From: Novosphingobium jiangmenense
Lineage (GTDB): Bacteria > Pseudomonadota > Alphaproteobacteria > Sphingomonadales > Sphingomonadaceae
Direction: 5' to 3'
Assembly: GCF_015694345.1 (NCBI RefSeq)
Contig: NZ_JADQDC010000008.1
Coordinates: 124,001-188,000, forward strand
DNA length: 64,000 nucleotides
Under the pieces are notes generated by a model. That model had not been told where the DNA came from. It did not search any database and saw only the letters and a list, made by a program, of their open reading frames with translations. This document shows, piece by piece, positions 63,134 through 64,000 of the stretch (its first letter is position 1; each line of letters opens with the position of its first letter). The position numbers and the translations under genes are program-made.

Positions 63134-64000
63134 ATGACACACGATCCTTCCGCGCGCGGGTCCCGATCGCGCCTGCTCAAGTGGCTTGGCCTCACGGACG
63201 AAGAGGCGACTTCCGAGGCATCATCCGAAGGCGCGGGCCTTGCCCGGGACGTGACCGCGCGTGAGATCTGGCTGCCCGCAAAGCGCCGGCTTCTCGCGAA
63301 GGTGGCAGACTTCCTGATCGACCACGATCTCGAGGTGATGCCATGGACGCTGGAAATCGCCTACGACTGCGTCACCGGCGCCAAGCCGAAGCTCGCCCAG
63401 TTGATCCTCGAACGGACCGAGGCGGGCCAGCCCATCACCATTGTCTGGCTCGAACAGATCGTGCGCGAGCAGGAAGGCGAAAGCTCGTCCGAACTGCTCG
63501 CCGCGCTCATGGCGCGCCTCGAGGGAACGCTCGAAGACTTCACGAGCGCCACCAGCCATGCCCGCTCGGCGACCACCGAGTACGGCGCGGCGCTGCAACA
63601 GCACGTCGATGATCTCGAACAGGTCGGCCGCGCCGGAGCGGTCATTACGGAACTCGCCGCCCTCGCCAAGGCGATGATGCACCGCACGCGGGAGATCGAG
63701 CAGAACCTGACCGAATCCGAACGCCGTGCGCTGGAACTGCAGAGCAGTCTGGATGAAGCGCGCCGCGTGGCCGACGAGGATCACCTCACCGGACTGCCCA
63801 ACCGCCGCGCCTTCGAGAGCCTGTTCGAAAAGGAATACGCCGCTGCCAAGGCCTCGGGCGAGCCGCTCTGCGTGGCCTTCTGCGACATCGACCACTTCAA
63901 GCGCATCAACGACAGCCACGGTCATGCCGCCGGGGATCGCGTCCTCAAGGTCGTTGCCGAAACGCTCAGCCAGATCTCCGATGCGCGCTGCCACGTGGCA
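63134..64000 (+). CDS. GGDEF diguanylate cyclase, 3' end beyond the window
   Basis: The first 289 codons are seen. The N-terminal ~200 residues are helical, with a likely coiled-coil (REIEQNLTESERRALELQSS) leading into the GGDEF domain (DHLTGLPNRRAFESLFEKEY, FCDIDHFKRINDSHGHAAGD). The active-site GGDEF motif itself lies past the window edge, so cyclase activity is not confirmed. GGGAG precedes the ATG at 63134. No stop codon occurs before base 64000. Confidence 0.85.
   Translation, partial: MTHDPSARGSRSRLLKWLGLTDEEATSEASSEGAGLARDVTAREIWLPAKRRLLAKVADFLIDHDLEVMPWTLEIAYDCVTGAKPKLAQLILERTEAGQPITIVWLEQIVREQEGESSSELLAALMARLEGTLEDFTSATSHARSATTEYGAALQQHVDDLEQVGRAGAVITELAALAKAMMHRTREIEQNLTESERRALELQSSLDEARRVADEDHLTGLPNRRAFESLFEKEYAAAKASGEPLCVAFCDIDHFKRINDSHGHAAGDRVLKVVAETLSQISDARCHVA

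Noticed and set aside
63221..63994. 257-residue minus-strand open frame opposite the GGDEF gene
   Set aside because: The plus-strand frame is complete to the window edge and carries clear GGDEF-domain sequence.

Overview
The window is high-GC DNA that reads as a stretch of chromosome from an alphaproteobacterium of the Sphingomonadales, most like Novosphingobium. The lineage call is inference from content: a gcrA cell-cycle regulator, a DUF1476-bolA-monothiol glutaredoxin operon, sucCD, several large TonB-dependent receptors, tandem prolyl oligopeptidases, and many short GC-rich intergenic palindromes. No database search was run.

Layout. 1-5.8 kb: an acyl-CoA metabolism cluster (start of a CaiB/BaiF CoA-transferase, a thiolase-like protein, an AraC regulator divergent from an SDR plus a zinc alcohol dehydrogenase, an aminotransferase). 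5.8-16.4 kb: a short ModE-like regulator, a secreted amidohydrolase, small membrane proteins, a NUDIX hydrolase, the DUF1476-bolA-grx operon, two paralogous small exported proteins and two tandem S9A prolyl oligopeptidases. 16.5-19.2 kb: rpsM-rpsK-rpoA-rplQ, with a long inverted repeat between rpoA and rplQ. 19.5-23 kb: a DoxX-like protein, a transglutaminase-like protein, then an accessory patch with a GIY-YIG nuclease bracketed by palindromes and an AT-richer orphan gene. 23-28.8 kb: rel/spoT, a GNAT protein, hemF, pdeM, infC and a small lipoprotein. 28.8-34.5 kb: an L,D-transpeptidase, a TonB receptor and typA. 34.6-37.7 kb: a type IIG-like restriction-modification gene broken by a frameshift in a G6 run. 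37.7-44.6 kb: a VirJ-like hydrolase, a hemerythrin protein, a glycosyltransferase, a PadR regulator, rarA coupled to an RNase H-fold protein, and tRNA-Thr. 44.6-51.5 kb: hppD plus a VOC protein, a LysR regulator divergent from an aldo/keto reductase, and a Tat-exported two-subunit molybdenum hydroxylase. 51.5-56.4 kb: a GH1 glycosidase, a TonB receptor and a divergent TetR regulator. 56.4-64 kb: a DUF2383 protein, ferredoxin-NADP reductase, sucCD, tRNA-Ser, hspQ, an ABC-2 permease, gcrA and a truncated GGDEF protein.

Most of the window is ordinary housekeeping and catabolic DNA. The parts most worth a second look are (1) the frameshifted single-chain restriction-modification gene, (2) the GIY-YIG nuclease sitting between two copies of a composite palindromic repeat, beside an AT-richer gene of unknown function, (3) an AUA start codon for infC that is the only start with a good ribosome binding site, and (4) the long inverted repeat inside the rpoA-rplQ transcription unit. 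I did not find a clearly new multi-gene system. The GIY-YIG/palindrome arrangement is the best candidate for something not well described.
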